From: Isoperla grammatica | Taxonomy: Eukaryota; Arthropoda; Insecta; Plecoptera; Perlodidae | NCBI GenBank assembly: GCA_945910005.1 | Contig: OX246737.1 | Coordinates: forward strand, 76,326,165 to 76,390,164 | Reading direction: 5' to 3' | Length of the DNA stretch: 64,000 nucleotides | Part shown: in pieces, positions 35,343 through 47,227 of the stretch | Layout of the letters: each line of letters begins with the position of its first letter | Position numbering within the stretch: position 1 is the stretch's first letter | Notes under the pieces: model-generated | Told to the model about the DNA's origin: nothing | The model's database searches: none | What the model saw: only the letters and a program-made list of their open reading frames with translations | Program-made: the position numbers and the translations under genes

Positions 35343-36544
35343 CATAGAGTAGTCGAGTCTTCACCACGGTAAGTCAAATATATGATATATCAGAATAATA
35401 TTGTTACCGACTGCCATATACGAACATCTCCATAAAGGCATAAATAAAGGCACCCACATAACCCATTCTCTAAATATATTTACGTTATTATTTTGTATTG
35501 TAGAACAGTAAGCTACATTAGCCTATAACTCGTATAACATTATAATTCGTATTTGAACAGTTTAAAAATGAAATGTACCGACTTGATATTTTTATTGCTT
35601 GTGATGTGACGTTATACTGTATAGTATATGGCACGGCATTATTATGTGCTACGTTTACATGGGCCTAACCATGCCTCCTAACCACAATTTTCGGTATCGA
35701 GATCGGGATCGCAAGCCGGAAATCGTAAAAAAATTAACTTACATGGTTCTTATGGCACTGTTCACAACTAAATCGTAACGCCGTAATTGATTGTAATGGG
35801 AAATCGTATGATTGCAATCACGATTCACGAATCCGATTACAATCACGATTCCAAAAATTGTGGCTGGGGCTTTAGTCCAGTACCGTACTGGAATCTTGGC
35901 CCATGTAAGCATTATATAATAATACGCAATATTATATAATGGTACGAATCATAACTGACGTAATCGAATTTGGCGTAACTCTGGGTACGAATAAAATGAT
36001 AATGCTAAAGCGAAATAATTCCAGTTAAAATGTGTTTGGTGTAACTATATATTTACCTACAAAATGCGTGTTAAATGTTGCTGTGACGGTTTTATCACGT
36101 TCACATGACACATAATAACGCAAAGATGTGTTTATCGGTCATGTCTTCATGTTACCACTGTACGCCTAATATTATAGTAGTTTCTACTGAGCTAATATTT
36201 CTATCAACTTATATAATGCATTGTTAGTAAGTAAATATCAAACACATTCAAATACGACTTAAATTTTGACGATAAATATTTAATCAGTGGAGGAGAGTAG
36301 CATTTTAACACGCGCGAAGCGGCAGCCGGCCAGCGATCTTGTATCCACGTGACGCTATGCGCGGGCCGGACGAGATCGGGCGCGCGGGAGTGCCAGACCT
36401 AGTATATCCTTAGACCATGAGTACGAACTGACTCATTATTTTTGTTTATGTTGATAACCGGCCGTGCTTTTCTGTGAATCTATAAAATGTAATCAAATTC
36501 TGAGATAATAACTTTGTGTTTTATCGAGTTGTGCCTAACCGTCT

Positions 36545-36940
36545 TGAACAGTGATTCGTTACACGCGTCATCCGTGTGCGAACTTCAATAATCATGAACT
36601 AAAACTAAACTATTAACTACAATTGAACAGTGATTCGTTACATGCGACATCCGTGTGCGAACTTCAATAATCATGAACTAAAACTAAACTATTAACTACA
36701 ATTGAACAGTGATTCGTTACACGCGTCATCCGTGTGCGAACTTCAATAATCATGAACTAAAACTAAACTATTAACTACAATTGAACAGTGATTCGTTACA
36801 CGCGACATCCGTGTGCGAACTTCAATCTTCATGGACTGAAAATAAATCATCATCTACAAATTGGACAGTGATTCGTTACGCGCGACATCCGTGTGCGAAC
36901 TCTCATCATCATGGGCTAATATTTAATCGTCTATTATCTA
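36545..36940 (+). repeat. Minisatellite, five units of about 80 bp
   Basis: GAACAGTGATTCGTTAC recurs at 36545, 36624, 36704 and 36783, and as GGACAGTGATTCG at 36863. Each is followed by CATCCGTGTGCGAACTTCAA and, in the first units, AACTAAACTATTAAC. Later units are more diverged and include a 99-aa open frame (36781-37080) without known homology. Confidence 0.93.
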
Positions 36941-37430
36941 CAAGATCTTCAATCCGCTCCACCATCATCAAATTCACCATGGATTTATTTCATCACCCAT
37001 CAACAGTTGACAACGCAACCACCACGATCACCGCATCAGATACGTTACCATTAACAAAATTAAGTATCAACAGTGAATAACAATCTTTTTAAAAATCGAA
37101 CATTCCAATTTAAGGTATACAAAATTAGTAAATTAATGTTTGAAAAAAAAAACAAGAGTAAAATTAGCATGTATTTATCCTGGCGCCAATAGGTAGGGTT
37201 TCATTTGGTTAAATTTACAACTGTCAATATAGATCAATGGAAACTTATCCATCTTTTCAATGTACAATAGAAAACCCATGTAATCCCAATCATTAGGCCT
37301 ATAAGAACCAGTGTGGCTGATGTATCGCACCTGCGATGGAGAGGTGAGTCTTCTTGTAATTAAACTTTTTTTTTTTTCATCATTAAGAATCTTGTGTGAA
37401 ACGAACTGAGCTAGGCAAATTAGTATTTTT

Positions 37431-37710
37431 TTAAGGTAACTTCATCCCTTTCGGGCATTCTTCAGGGGTTTGACTGTTACATCTATATGACATTTGTTGT
37501 GACAGGTCATCAGCATTAGTAGGTAAGATTAGGCTATACACAGCTCGCCGATCAAAGGTATTTGCGGTCAACGGGTCGAGGGAAGGAATGTCGGAGGGTT
37601 TGGCCAAACGATCCAACTTTCAGACCTCGAAAATATCTGTGTGTCCAACTGGGAGTTGTATCTACTATAAGCTGTTGGATCCTTTCCTCACATTATATAC
37701 CATTCCAGCC
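37431..37710 (-). mobile_element. Penelope-type terminal fragment (candidate)
   Basis: At 37661-37695 the sequence ATAAGCTGTTGGATCCTTT followed by CCTCACATTATATAC matches the block at 54345-54375, which lies behind a hammerhead-like fold. The 61-aa minus-strand frame at 37431-37616 is not assigned. The classification rests only on the shared terminal block. Confidence 0.4.
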
Positions 37711-38753
37711 GATTGGCACCTACTTTCATAACCTATGCTAAATAATTGTTATGAATTTATGAATAAATGGTAGATAACCGCAATACTAATATTAATAATA
37801 TCAGGTTCAAGCTGTTTTGTTTCTTCTTAATAACTGTAGTATTATTTAATTTATTTTGTATTTCAAATTCAAAATATAGTTTGTTCAGTTATTCTAAGTT
37901 ATTATATATGCGTTTTTTATTTATTTTTTATTAAAGTATCGATAGCAATAGATTGTGACATACAACTAATAAGTTTATAATTGAAACATTTTATTTTGTA
38001 CAATGTACAAATGCGTCGATATTTTCAGCCAAGCTATTAAAGCTTGACAGGCCATCGGCGGCTTTGCCCGCGCTCACCGAGTTGAACTCCGCGGCAGTGA
38101 ACAGATAGCACGCATTGTTATACGTACATACGATAATCGGCTAAATTTTCATCAATTTCTTGCTGGTTTTCTGCTTGTAATATCTAAACATATCAGTTAA
38201 CATGATAGGCTGGTTGGAATTCTGATTTTTAAAGCCAGCTGCTCATTACATTTGCTTGAAATTGCCCATCCAAATTCCGTCTAAATTATGTCGTAAAGGC
38301 TTCAGATTTAACAATTAATACAATAAGTTGCATAAATGGTAGAAGGTTGTTCAAACATTCATCGTGTAGACCGAAGTAGGACGAATTCAGTGGTATGGTT
38401 GATTTGTGCTCAAGTGAATTAGGTGGATCTGGACGACGAGATATATTTGCGCGGGCCTCGAAACACAGAAGATGCTCCATATGCAGCGAGCAGCGTGGCG
38501 TTTTGTAGACGTCACAACGCCTGGGGCGAAACATTTGTTCTTGAATTTCAAGAGCTTGGATTCACTAGGCAACTTTACACATGCACTAACCGTTAAAGAC
38601 TATGCTTACAATTACACGTTCTAAACGAATGTGAGGGTTTAGTGGGCCTTTTAGAAAACATGTGCAACCATGCTCACAATCATTAATTATTCATTCTCAC
38701 TGCTCGTTTCGCGTTCATGTTTCGGGTGGCGTGGGTTCGCAGACAGAAGAGGG

Positions 38754-39109
38754 TCTACATCAAAAACCGCAAAAAATGTTCATATTTTAATTATATCTCA
38801 AGAATGCGTCTCGAAATTGAAAACCTGAGTGATCAGCGTGCTGTGGTTTGGAAGCCCTACAGACTGAATCATAAATATGTCCAACATTATAATCAGTATG
38901 ACTGTGATACTTATTTAATTAGTAATATAATTGTAATGAAATAGAAATCACAGTCAAACTGATTATAATGTTAAATAAATACATTTATTATTCAGCTTGT
39001 AGGGCTTACCAAAACACAGCACGCTGATTACTCAGATTTTAGATTTCAGGTGCATTCTTGAGATGCAATTAAAACATGACAATTTTCTGCGGTTTTTGAC
39101 GTAAATGTA
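38754..39109. mobile_element. Inverted-repeat MITE, about 356 bp
   Basis: The left arm from TCTACATCAAAAACCGC is mirrored at the right by GCGGTTTTTGACGTAAATG, and pairing continues through CACAGTCA near the centre (about 38930-38955). The open frame at 38717-38944 is the left arm read in frame. A target duplication was not identified. Confidence 0.75.
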
Positions 39110-40002
39110 CGTATCGTTCAGAAGTAAGACACATGTAATTCCGGGACATTTGGCCGTCCCGGAATCAGCTTAATTTCAACCAGGACAAAATCTTCAATCC
39201 CTGGTCTGTCCCGGTGAAACCAGGATGGTTGGGAACTCTTAAGTACAACATTTTATGTAACATGGTTTGTGTAATCTATAAATTGGTATTAATTTTAGTT
39301 TTTTTATACTACTTGACCTGACCCCGATTTCAAAAATCACTACCCACACATCCCTATAACCTAATTAGCCTATTATATATTATTATGACAAATAAAGTTA
39401 CTATTCTTTATTAGGGAGCGCGCAAATGGAGGAAAAAATCAAGTCGGGTAGTACAACAGTACAACATACTGTAGAGATTATGATTGGTAAAAATTGTGAA
39501 TTTCAAGATCAAGCTGCAAGACTGGGAAGCTTGGGAGGAACTGATATTTATAAGAGGATGCCTTACCAGCTATATCTTACTTTATTATTATTTCCTGATT
39601 ATACTTATTTAAATTTATTTCGCATACAAGGGGGCACAACAACATTTTGCGATGTATTCTGACCATTTCGGACAGTGCTCATATTTAAAAGATTATGTAC
39701 CGATCTACCGCCTTCTTGGCGGAAATAGCGCAAAGTATGTCAGGAAATTCAAATTTCCAAATATTTCAAAAATTCGAAACTGTTGAAGTAGATTCAGATT
39801 CAAATTTTGTGGAATCGTAAACCACATTTTGTGTTACGTATTTTGTCTAATCGATAAATCGGTATAAATTTTATTTTTTACACTACCTGACCCGAGCCCG
39901 AGGGTATTTGAAGTACCTGACTCGAGTTCAAAAATCACTACCCACACATCCCTACTAACTTCATAGGTGTGGGAAATGCCTAACTGCTACTTTAGTTCCA
40001 TA

Positions 40003-40112
40003 GGATTGGATAGATAGGGACACAACAGCTTACCTGAAGTAGTAATTGTTGAAGTTCGAACAACAACCAAAACAGGTAAGCTGTTGGGTCCCTATTTTAT
40101 CCAATCCTATGC
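40003..40112. repeat. Hairpin of Penelope-type ends
   Basis: GGATTGGATAGATAGGGAC plus CAACAGCTTACCTG on the left is mirrored by CAGGTAAGCTGTTGGGTCCC and TATCCAATCC on the right. This is the AGGTAAGCTGTTGG block of the putative Penelope-type terminal repeats in head-to-head orientation, without the hammerhead-like part. It lies about 130 bp from NF-YB exon 2. Confidence 0.65.
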
Positions 40113-40240
40113 AACTAATTAGTAACTTCTTTGTGTGACCTGGGTCTGGATTCACAAGAGGTCCAAGGTAAGGCTGGTCTTAAAGTTAAGACCAGAATCG
40201 TAATGTAAATGTAATCGTAATGTAATCGGGAATAACTAAC

Positions 40241-40593
40241 CTCTCGGTATTTTTGTAGGTACAGTTTTAAAGGTTCAACATAGTTATCAAAGCCAAGTGT
40301 TGTCATGGCAAATAAGATATCTTCTCCATTAATAGTTTTTCTTTTTTCCATGTGACATCGGTCACTGGCTTCACTTGTAATGAAGCTTATGAACTCCGAA
40401 ACACATTCTTGCACACATTCGCGTGCATCCTTGGCTATTTTCCCCGGTTCTGGAATACCTCGTTTCATGATTTTGGCTATGTTAGCAATGGGTAAGAAGC
40501 GATCTTGTTCTCGTAGAGGATATCCTGGTTTTTGATCACCTCCTTGGTTTGAATCATCGGTGTTCTCGGCAGTTAGTGCAGCGTCTGCATCAT
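40241..40593 (-). CDS. NFYB: NF-YB coding exon 2 (histone-fold domain)
   Basis: This 353-nt exon encodes the H2B-like histone fold of NF-YB, the subunit that pairs with NF-YC and, with NF-YA, binds CCAAT boxes in the nucleus. Visible blocks are [76 protein letters not shown] and [11 protein letters not shown]. All invariant parts of the family are present. A TTTACCAG acceptor starts it with AT, completing the G of exon 1 to Asp; it ends with GAG before a GTTAGT donor. The larger open frame (40115-40654) extends into introns on both sides. The upstream ATG there is not the start, because exon 1 with a family-like N-terminus lies at 58900-58990. Confidence 0.96.
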
Positions 40594-41184
40594 CTGGTAA
40601 ACACATCAAGTACTGGTACAGTATACATATTGAAAGACAGTCTGCCATGGTCACATACTACGTTTACATGCAGGTTTGAAATCGATTTCAGAACATTTTG
40701 AGTTTTCAAAACTGCATACAAACACTTCCAAAAGTGGATTTGGATTGGTTCGAGTCAACCCTTTTTGCTTGTAGGGTTGACTTGAAAACTAGTTTTGGAA
40801 ACTGCCATGTGAACACCATACTGCCGCCAATACGTTTCGACTGTGCGGGCTAATTAGCAAACTAAACTGGCGGCGGCGGTGCAAATTGAGGTTATGTTCA
40901 CAATCTTTTTTTTTACCGCTCTCGTTCTCTCGTTCTTGCCTATAGTTCTTTTCAGTCTGAGAAGTGAGTGGAAAAATGTCTTTTTCCAACGTTACTAAAT
41001 TTTGTTAATCCCTATAGCGATGTCCTGACGGGCACAACCTGTCACCGAGGATTTATCGACTAATAGATCTGCAGTTATTTGTAAGCCAGCCGTAAAGACA
41101 GGTAGTGCAGGGTCCACCTGTCATGTGATGATAATGGTAAGAGGTAAATTCCACATAACTGCTATTACTGCAAATTTGTATTAA

Positions 41185-41557
41185 GAGGTAGGACTACTCG
41201 CCAATATTAAAACCCGTGAAATTAACGTATTTTCGTCATATCTCAATAACGCCACACAATATCGAAAAAGTGACAACTACGCATATTTTGTATTCGTGTG
41301 AGCTCAATACCATATGAAAAAGATTTCGTGGACTGTAGTAATTATAGTTGTAATTTCTAATTAACTTGTGAATTAATTAAATTTGAAATAATAATTACAG
41401 TAAGTGCAAACTAATAAATCTTTTTCATACGGTATTGAGCTCTCACGAATCCCAAATATGCGTAGTTGTCACTTTTTCGATATTGTGTGGCGTTATTGAG
41501 ATATGACGAAAATACGTTAATTTCGCGGTGTTTAATATTGGCTAGTAGTCCTTCCCC
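41185..41557. mobile_element. TTAA-target MITE, copy 2
   Basis: A 373-bp element flanked by TTAA (41181-41184, 41558-41561). The arms start GAGGTAGGACTACTCGCC and end CTAGTAGTCCTTCCCC and are highly similar to the copy at 2493-2883, including CGTATTTTCGTCATATCTC. Comparison of the two defines the family and supports both ends. Confidence 0.9.
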
Positions 41558-42441
41558 TTAACTTGGTTATCTGATCTAATATGAATTTGGGACTGGAAAA
41601 ATTGGACATGGCTTAAAAAAGTAAGCCAAATAGCATTTTTAATTAAAAATTGTAACACAAAATTAAGCAGTAGGTTAGTTGGTGGTAGGTTTTAAATATT
41701 CAAGTTATTACAGCGATTCAAACATAGAAACGTATTAGTTTTTATTCAAGAATCCAAATAATTTGTTAGAAGTTTGCAATGGGTCACCCCCCACCACAGG
41801 GTAAACCTCCCCTCCTCCAGCAAGGCAGGTTGGTGGTGGCTTTGGACACTAAAGGCAGTAGATGTAAGGCTGTCAAGCCGAGAGGTTGTTCTTGTGTGTG
41901 AGTGTCATAAAATAAACAGGTTCAGGGACGTGGGTGTTTTGGATTGTGCAGTTCTCTGTAGTATTTTCCATTTCAACCTACACCTGTTGTAAAATCAAAC
42001 CTCAAAAGAAGTTTTTGGTGTTATTAGAGACCATAAATGTCAATCATGCCTTTCTTCCGCAAAGTACTCACCATGCCTTGTAGTACAGGCAGCTCCAAGC
42101 CATATTGGCCTCCAACAACAGTGCAAAAAATACCTTACTACCCCCACTGTATCAACAATTAAACACAATTATTAGTTTTAATTATTAACTTTAGCGATCC
42201 TCAGATTAGGTACGTGATGTTAACTTAGATTTTAGGTTATTTATTTCGAAGACAAAATAATCGGAGGTCACTTGATTTTGGAAGCTACACATCTACCCTT
42301 TTTGCTGGTCGAAGAAACTATCAACGTGATTGAAGTTTACAACCTCTACAAAGAGAGCAACAAACCAGCCGCGATTGAACCCAAAATTTGCCGCTGTGCT
42401 AGTTGATATGGAAAATACAGTAGTTCCTGTTCCATTACAAC

Positions 42442-43045
42442 TGGCGCCCAACGTTAATACGGACGGGGTTTGTCGTGGTGTATGTGTGTTCCACGCTGAT
42501 AGTTTTCGTTTGTACCACGCTACAGGTGTGTTCCCCGTTTCTAGTTTTTGTTGTATCGCACTCGCATGTGAGTTTCGCGTGGTGGAATTTTGTTTGTAGC
42601 GCGCTACACGGGGGTTCTACCGCATGCGCGCGTGCATGGTGAAGACGTGCTACACGGGTGTTCTACCGCATGCGCGCGTGCATGGTGAAGACGCGCTACA
42701 CGGGTGTTCTACCGCATGCGCGCGTGCATGGTGAAGACGCGCTCGGGACGTCGAACGACCGACGCCGACATGTCCAACACAGAACTAATTGAACTTATAC
42801 AGGGGTTACGTGACGATCTGAAAGGGACGTGCGACGGCATTACAGCGTCTGTGGGCTCTCTGTCAGAGCGGGTGGCGAGCCTGGAACTCTCAACAGCAAG
42901 CGGCAGGTCGGACACAAGCCGCGACTCAACCGCCCCTGGCGTACGCTATGGTGACGCCATGTGCTTCGGTCTGGGGGGCAGACTACAAGCCACAGCTTGA
43001 GTTGCCCATATTCGATGGGTATGGCGGACCCGTCGTATTCACAAC
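42442..43045 (+). pseudogene. LTR retrotransposon 5' remnant: primer-binding site and gag start
   Basis: TGGCGCCCAACG at 42442-42453 is a primer-binding-site-like sequence of Ty3/gypsy-group elements. About 270 bases later an ATG (42728) opens MVKTRSGRRTTDADMS, then a coiled-coil-like ELIELIQGLRDDLKG stretch. After a frame shift near 42975 comes LELPIFDGYGG, the Gag motif that precedes the core of many gypsy Gags. The element stops at about 43045, where Penelope-type sequence begins. No LTR could be delimited and no pol is present. Whether it belongs to an errantivirus-like lineage cannot be told. Confidence 0.65.
42603..42740 (+). repeat. Three 46-bp tandem repeats at the gag start
   Basis: GCTACACGG recurs at 42603, 42649 and 42695, each unit holding CCGCATGCGCGCGTGCATGG and ending GTGAAGACG. 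Each unit therefore carries a copy of the ATGGTGAAGACG start used by the gag-like frame. GCATGCGCGCGTGC is purine-pyrimidine alternating. Confidence 0.9.
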
Positions 43046-43049
43046 GTGA

Positions 43050-44381
43050 AATATTGAATCTGGAGTTTGTTTGGGAAAGAGTGATAGGGACCGACAGCTT
43101 ACCTGTAGAAGTTCGGGTAGTTGTCCGAAGATTGAAGAATGAAGAGACACGAAAATATTTATAAACAAAACGACGAAACGTTTCGGCTTAGGCAGCTTTG
43201 TTCACTCGTCGGAGTGGAGAAACCAACAGATAAAAACTAACGGACTTTACAAATTCAAATTAAACATAAAGCACTGTTAGTGGTAGAGAAGTGAACTCGG
43301 TGGGGACAGAACGGTAAGGTAGTTCACTGTGTTACCCCTAGGTTAACGTACGTTAAGGTTGGGAGGAACACAGGAATTAGTAACCATTTGATGGGCAAGT
43401 TCTTACTTCCTCAATTCACTTTCATTGCAATTGGGCAGGGCTCTAATAACAGAGGTGTTGAAACACTCAATGAAGCCTAGGTTGTGTGTGACTGTATGTA
43501 GAGATGTAGAGCTTCTGGTTTGTCATTGAGCCTCACGGTAGCATGCCTATGCCCATTCATCCTTTGCCTTAAGTTGATAGTCGTGAGGACTATAAGGGAG
43601 GCTTATGGCACGGATGGGACCCTCGGAGCAGGGATCCATTCCTTTGCATCCTTTGTGGCTCATGTCGCAGATGTTGGGGGATACTGATGAATACTCTGGG
43701 TATATCGGTAGCCAAATGCTGCGTGGTGATGGAGGATGCAAGGAGGTGTCTCCCCTGTTTGAGGATGCCATTTAATCAATGTGGGCCTGGGTGCCATTGT
43801 GTCACTAAAGGTATAATGTCCCCTTGAGTGGGTCTGGTAGGTTGGTTAGTGGTCGGACGGTACACTTGCCTCTGGACAAATTCTTGGGAGTAGCCTCTGT
43901 TTACGAAGGCGTTAGTTACGCACTGGTAGTACATAATGGGAGAGATCCTCTTCCTCGGAGCAGATTCGTCTGCCTAGTGTGGCCGGCGAGTGGGGCAGTC
44001 ACTGCTTGGTATAAGTAGGGTGGCAACTGTTGTAGTGCCGATGTTGCATGCTGTTGGTAGGCTTGAAATGTATCTTGGTTTGTAGCTGTCTTTCTTTGAT
44101 GGTGATGTTTAAATCTAAAAAGGTGACGTGTGTGCGGGATATGTCCAAAGTAAATTTAACAGGGTACATTGAGTTTAATTCTTCGAGGTATTGTATGAGG
44201 CTTTCCTCTCCATGGGTCCAAAGTATGTAAATATCATCAATGAATCTGAGCCAACACAATGGTTCAAGAAGTTGTCTGGACTGGAAGTCAGTATCTAGTT
44301 TGCCCGTGAAAAGGTTGGCAAAGGAAGGGGCTATACAGGTATCCATGGCTGTGCCCTTGATTTGGATGTAATGTCTGTCCA
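43050..44381 (-). pseudogene. Penelope-like element: RT catalytic half and 3' region
   Basis: On the minus strand the frame reads YIQIKGTAMDTCIAPSFAN, then WLRFIDDIYILWTHGEESL (catalytic IDD motif) and PVKFTLDISRTHVTFLDL. This is the pattern of Penelope-like reverse transcriptases (KGTAMGT..AP..AN, R(Y/F)IDD, FLD). After a frameshift near 44010, RRICSEEEDLSHYV continues the domain. The Gly usual after TAM is Asp here. No GIY-YIG endonuclease is recognised. The 5' part of the same RT lies at 47518-47785 beyond a hAT insertion. The element ends at about 43050 in a GGTAAGCTGTCGG block next to gypsy remnants. Confidence 0.85.
43171..43211 (-). ncRNA. Hammerhead-like fold, copy A
   Basis: Read on the minus strand: stem I CGACGA pairs with UCGUCG; the core-like GUGAACAA replaces CUGANGA; stem II is A-AGC/U-loop-AGCC; then GAA, a tiny stem III ACGU, and U as the base before stem I. 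The order matches a type I hammerhead with the short stem III known for Penelope-like elements. Position 3 is G and position 8 is C instead of C and G, and one extra A precedes stem II. Catalysis is untested and uncertain. Confidence 0.5.
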
Positions 44382-44472
44382 CATAGGCGTGCGCAGGGGG
44401 GGGCAAGGGGGGGCCACTGCCCCCCCATTAGGATAGGTTTTAAAAAAAAAATAGAATTTGGGTCAGGGTATA

Positions 44473-45570
44473 GGGTGAACTGGGGTAATGGTGGTCATTT
44501 TTATCAAATATTTTAGTTTTTCTGATACTGTGAGAAAACCATTTGAGATACAAGAATGGTGTTGATGGCAATGGAAAGATTGATTCTTTACCAACAATAT
44601 ACACTAGGCCTATATTACATTATGGTCTCAACCAATGATCCATTGGTTCGAGACCGTTTTGTTTTGGTCCGTTTCGAGACCACATTAGTCCCGTTTTTGG
44701 GGTTATTGTGGTTGCGCTCCAAAAACACATTAGAAATGCAGCCTTATTTTCACGAGGCAAATGTGGTCATCCTCATACCTTAAACAAGAGACCTGCGAAA
44801 ACAGAATTTGATTGTCTCTATTCGTTTAGGAGATGCGGACTTAGGACGGAATGTTAACAACAATTTTATAAAAACTTATTTATGGAGCAAAATTACAAAA
44901 GTGGTAAAACATCTAAATAAGTGACATACAACATTGGTTTTATTATTTTTTTTATACTAGACTTGACAGATCCTCACATGGGACTTTTCTCTCATTTTTA
45001 ATAAAAACACAGCCTTTATTAATCCTTCCAAAAGATAAATGAAAATATTTTAACAGGCCACTAACCACAGCCTTATTTCCATATGATTTTTTGCCAGAAC
45101 TGAGGCCTAGCTTCCTGTTTTGCTAGTAAAAATGAATAATGTGCGGGACCACATTAACCCCTATTGAAAAACCACAATAGCCCCACGCATCAAAAAAACG
45201 GGGCTATTGTGGTTTTGGATGAACCCCCAACCCCATTCTCATAAAAAAAATAAAAAAAAATTGTATTGCATACCATGAAACATGAGTAACTCAAAACAAA
45301 AGAATTTAAACAGATAACTTTAAAACTGACAGATGTAGCCAAGATGGCCCAAACTCTTGTCAAAGAGAATTGCACTTTAGAAATAAAAAAATTTTTGAAT
45401 GAAAGTTTGAGCTATATGAAGCTATAAAATCTTATTTTTTGCTATTGACTATTGTGGACATAGTGCTAAAGAATATAAAAAAAGTAAACTTCAAAACAAA
45501 TTTTTGATTTTTACAGGTCCCAGAGCCAAAGACCACAATTACCTCAAACCACCATTACCCCAGTTGACCC
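44473..45570. mobile_element. TA-target element of 1.1 kb (GGGTGAACTGGGG ends)
   Basis: The ends GGGTGAACTGGGGTAATGG and CCATTACCCCAGTTGACCC are inverted and flanked by TA (44471-44472, 45571-45572). Internal variants of GGGGCTATTGTGGTT recur in both orientations. No coding sequence was recognised. Confidence 0.8.
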
Positions 45571-45813
45571 TACCGTATACGCCTGCCGATCGTAAAAGAC
45601 GAGAAGAGGACCTATAGCACCTTCCTCAAATTAAATATATTCCTCAAACTTTCACTGTTTCTCCAACTAACTGCCTTGCCCGTTTGGCCCGGGAAAGAAT
45701 AGGTCCAGGGACAGTGCCTGCGTAAGGGGCGACAAAAATGATGACGTATGACATAATGGTTCTAATCTTACCTGAAAGTCCTAGATTGGAATGACGTTGG
45801 AATCAGCTGACCG

Positions 45814-46700
45814 CAGTGGTGTATCCAAGGGGGGGGGGGGGTTATAGGTTTCAAACCCCCCATGCCCCCCCCAAAAAAAAATATATGCAGAGAGAAGGAA
45901 GGAAAAGAGGAGGGAAGAGGAAACTACTATTTTGATTATTGTTTAATAACATACTTAACCGTTTAATCATACGATTTTGGGCTCTTGGTTGTCAGGAAGA
46001 GCTGTCTAAGACCTATTGTCTTCCGGGGACAATCGGGAAGGAAGTTTGAGGAATGGGACAAGTTGGAGGAATATATTATAAAATGCTAATGGGTGCTAGG
46101 GGTCAGGGGGTTACTCTTCTCTCTCCTCTTACGATTGGCACTGCGTATAAGAAACTACATTGAATCCTAAATATATTGAATCTTCTTATACCCTAGGCCA
46201 AATACACCCCGGGCCCAGACGGGGGAAAACTACCTTATTTACATGATTTCCATATCGTAGGGCGTATATTATCAAATTATATTTTGTATCACTGCACATG
46301 CTGTTATTCTTGAAGATCTTTACTTAGCCCCCCGTCCCGACCGTTTCATAAAGAAATTTGATATCCCTTAATTCGTAGCCAAATTCAATAGAAATACTAA
46401 AATTAATCAATCAACGCAACATTCGGTGTGTTTGCACATTGCGCTCCTGCAAGTATTTCCACACACTTTTTTTTCCACACCACACTCTTTTTTTCCACAC
46501 CACATTCTTACCTCTTAAACCTATTCTATGACATTTACTAATTCTGAAACGTGTTTCCAGGCGTTTAAAACGTCATAAATAAAGAAAAAAAATTTCGCCT
46601 GCGGCGAATTGGCCTCCGGCGGCTGGGGCTTTGCCCTCAGACCCCTGCCTGCTTGGGATGTTCGACCTCCCCCCATTGTCAATTCCTGGATACGCCACTG
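45814..46700. mobile_element. hAT-type element (CAGTGGTGTATCC ends)
   Basis: The ends CAGTGGTGTATCCAAGG and CCTGGATACGCCACTG are flanked by a perfect 8-bp duplication GCTGACCG (45806-45813, 46701-46708). Sub-terminal features include a G run, a C run, and near the right end a GCCTGCGGCGAATTGGCC / GGCTGGGGCTTTGCCC block like that in the CAGTGGCGTAACTA MITEs. Non-autonomous. Confidence 0.92.
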
Positions 46701-46732
46701 GCTGACCGGCCTCAACATCAACTGTTGCCTTA

Positions 46733-47227
46733 TGGTGAATTCACGACCTTGCGTTGCGTTGCTCTGAGCGTTGGACTTTGTTGCGTTGCATTGCGTTGAC
46801 TTCATCATCTGTTCACGACCTTGCTTTAAACTACAGCCTTCTCGACAGGTCAAACCGCGGATTCAAGGTCTACTTGATCTCCGATCAAGTGGACCTTGCG
46901 TGGATTGAACCCAAGATCCGTCGATCTCCTGGCGGAGGTTTGGTAAACCTCAATGTAAAAACTTGGGAGTTTGACGAGTCCCCGCCAGGGGATTTACGGA
47001 CCTTGGGTTGAACCGACGTTCGAGAAGGCTGTGCTTTAAACCGAGTATCCCGGATCATACATGCCGCGAGGATCAAGAAGGCTTTGCTTTGCGTTATTGC
47101 GTTGGAAAGTTGAACTAGAACAATGTTTGCAGCATCGCACAGTCGCGCACTGATGATGCTCATGATTGGTTGCTAGGACTTCGAAGTTCAAAGTTGCGTA
47201 GCGCAACGCAAGGTCGTGAATTCACCA
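46733..47227. mobile_element. 495-bp element, TTA target
   Basis: The ends TGGTGAATTCACGACCTTGC and GCAAGGTCGTGAATTCACCA are inverted repeats flanked by TTA (46730-46732, 47228-47230). The interior has a strong palindrome with CTTGATCTCCGATCAAG and repeats of GTTGCGTTGC. The 3-bp target suggests a PIF/Harbinger or ISL2EU-like group. Confidence 0.75.

Larger units (their letters stand above)
32338..40240 (-). other. NFYB: NF-YB intron 2 (7.9 kb)
   Basis: Donor GTTAGT (40235-40240) and acceptor TTTTCAG. It holds a SINE, a THAP remnant, an 80-bp minisatellite, Penelope-type end fragments and an inverted-repeat element, annotated separately. The stretches 32340-33425, 33866-35000, 35345-36540, 37710-38750 and 39110-40000 show no gene I can support. 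At 34110-34140 and 36330-36360 the motif GTGACGTCACGTGGATAC is partly mirrored (TTGTATCCACGTGACGC), which may be old ends of the THAP-bearing element. Confidence 0.8.

Noticed and set aside
36781..37080. 99-aa protein
   Set aside because: The first half is minisatellite and there is no homology or splice support.
40115..40654. NF-YB as a single 179-aa intronless ORF
   Set aside because: The ends run past clear splice sites and lose homology; exons at 58900, 32271 and 32064 give a full-length family member.
43171..43211. Canonical hammerhead ribozyme
   Set aside because: The required CUGANGA core is not present; it is reported only as a hammerhead-like variant.
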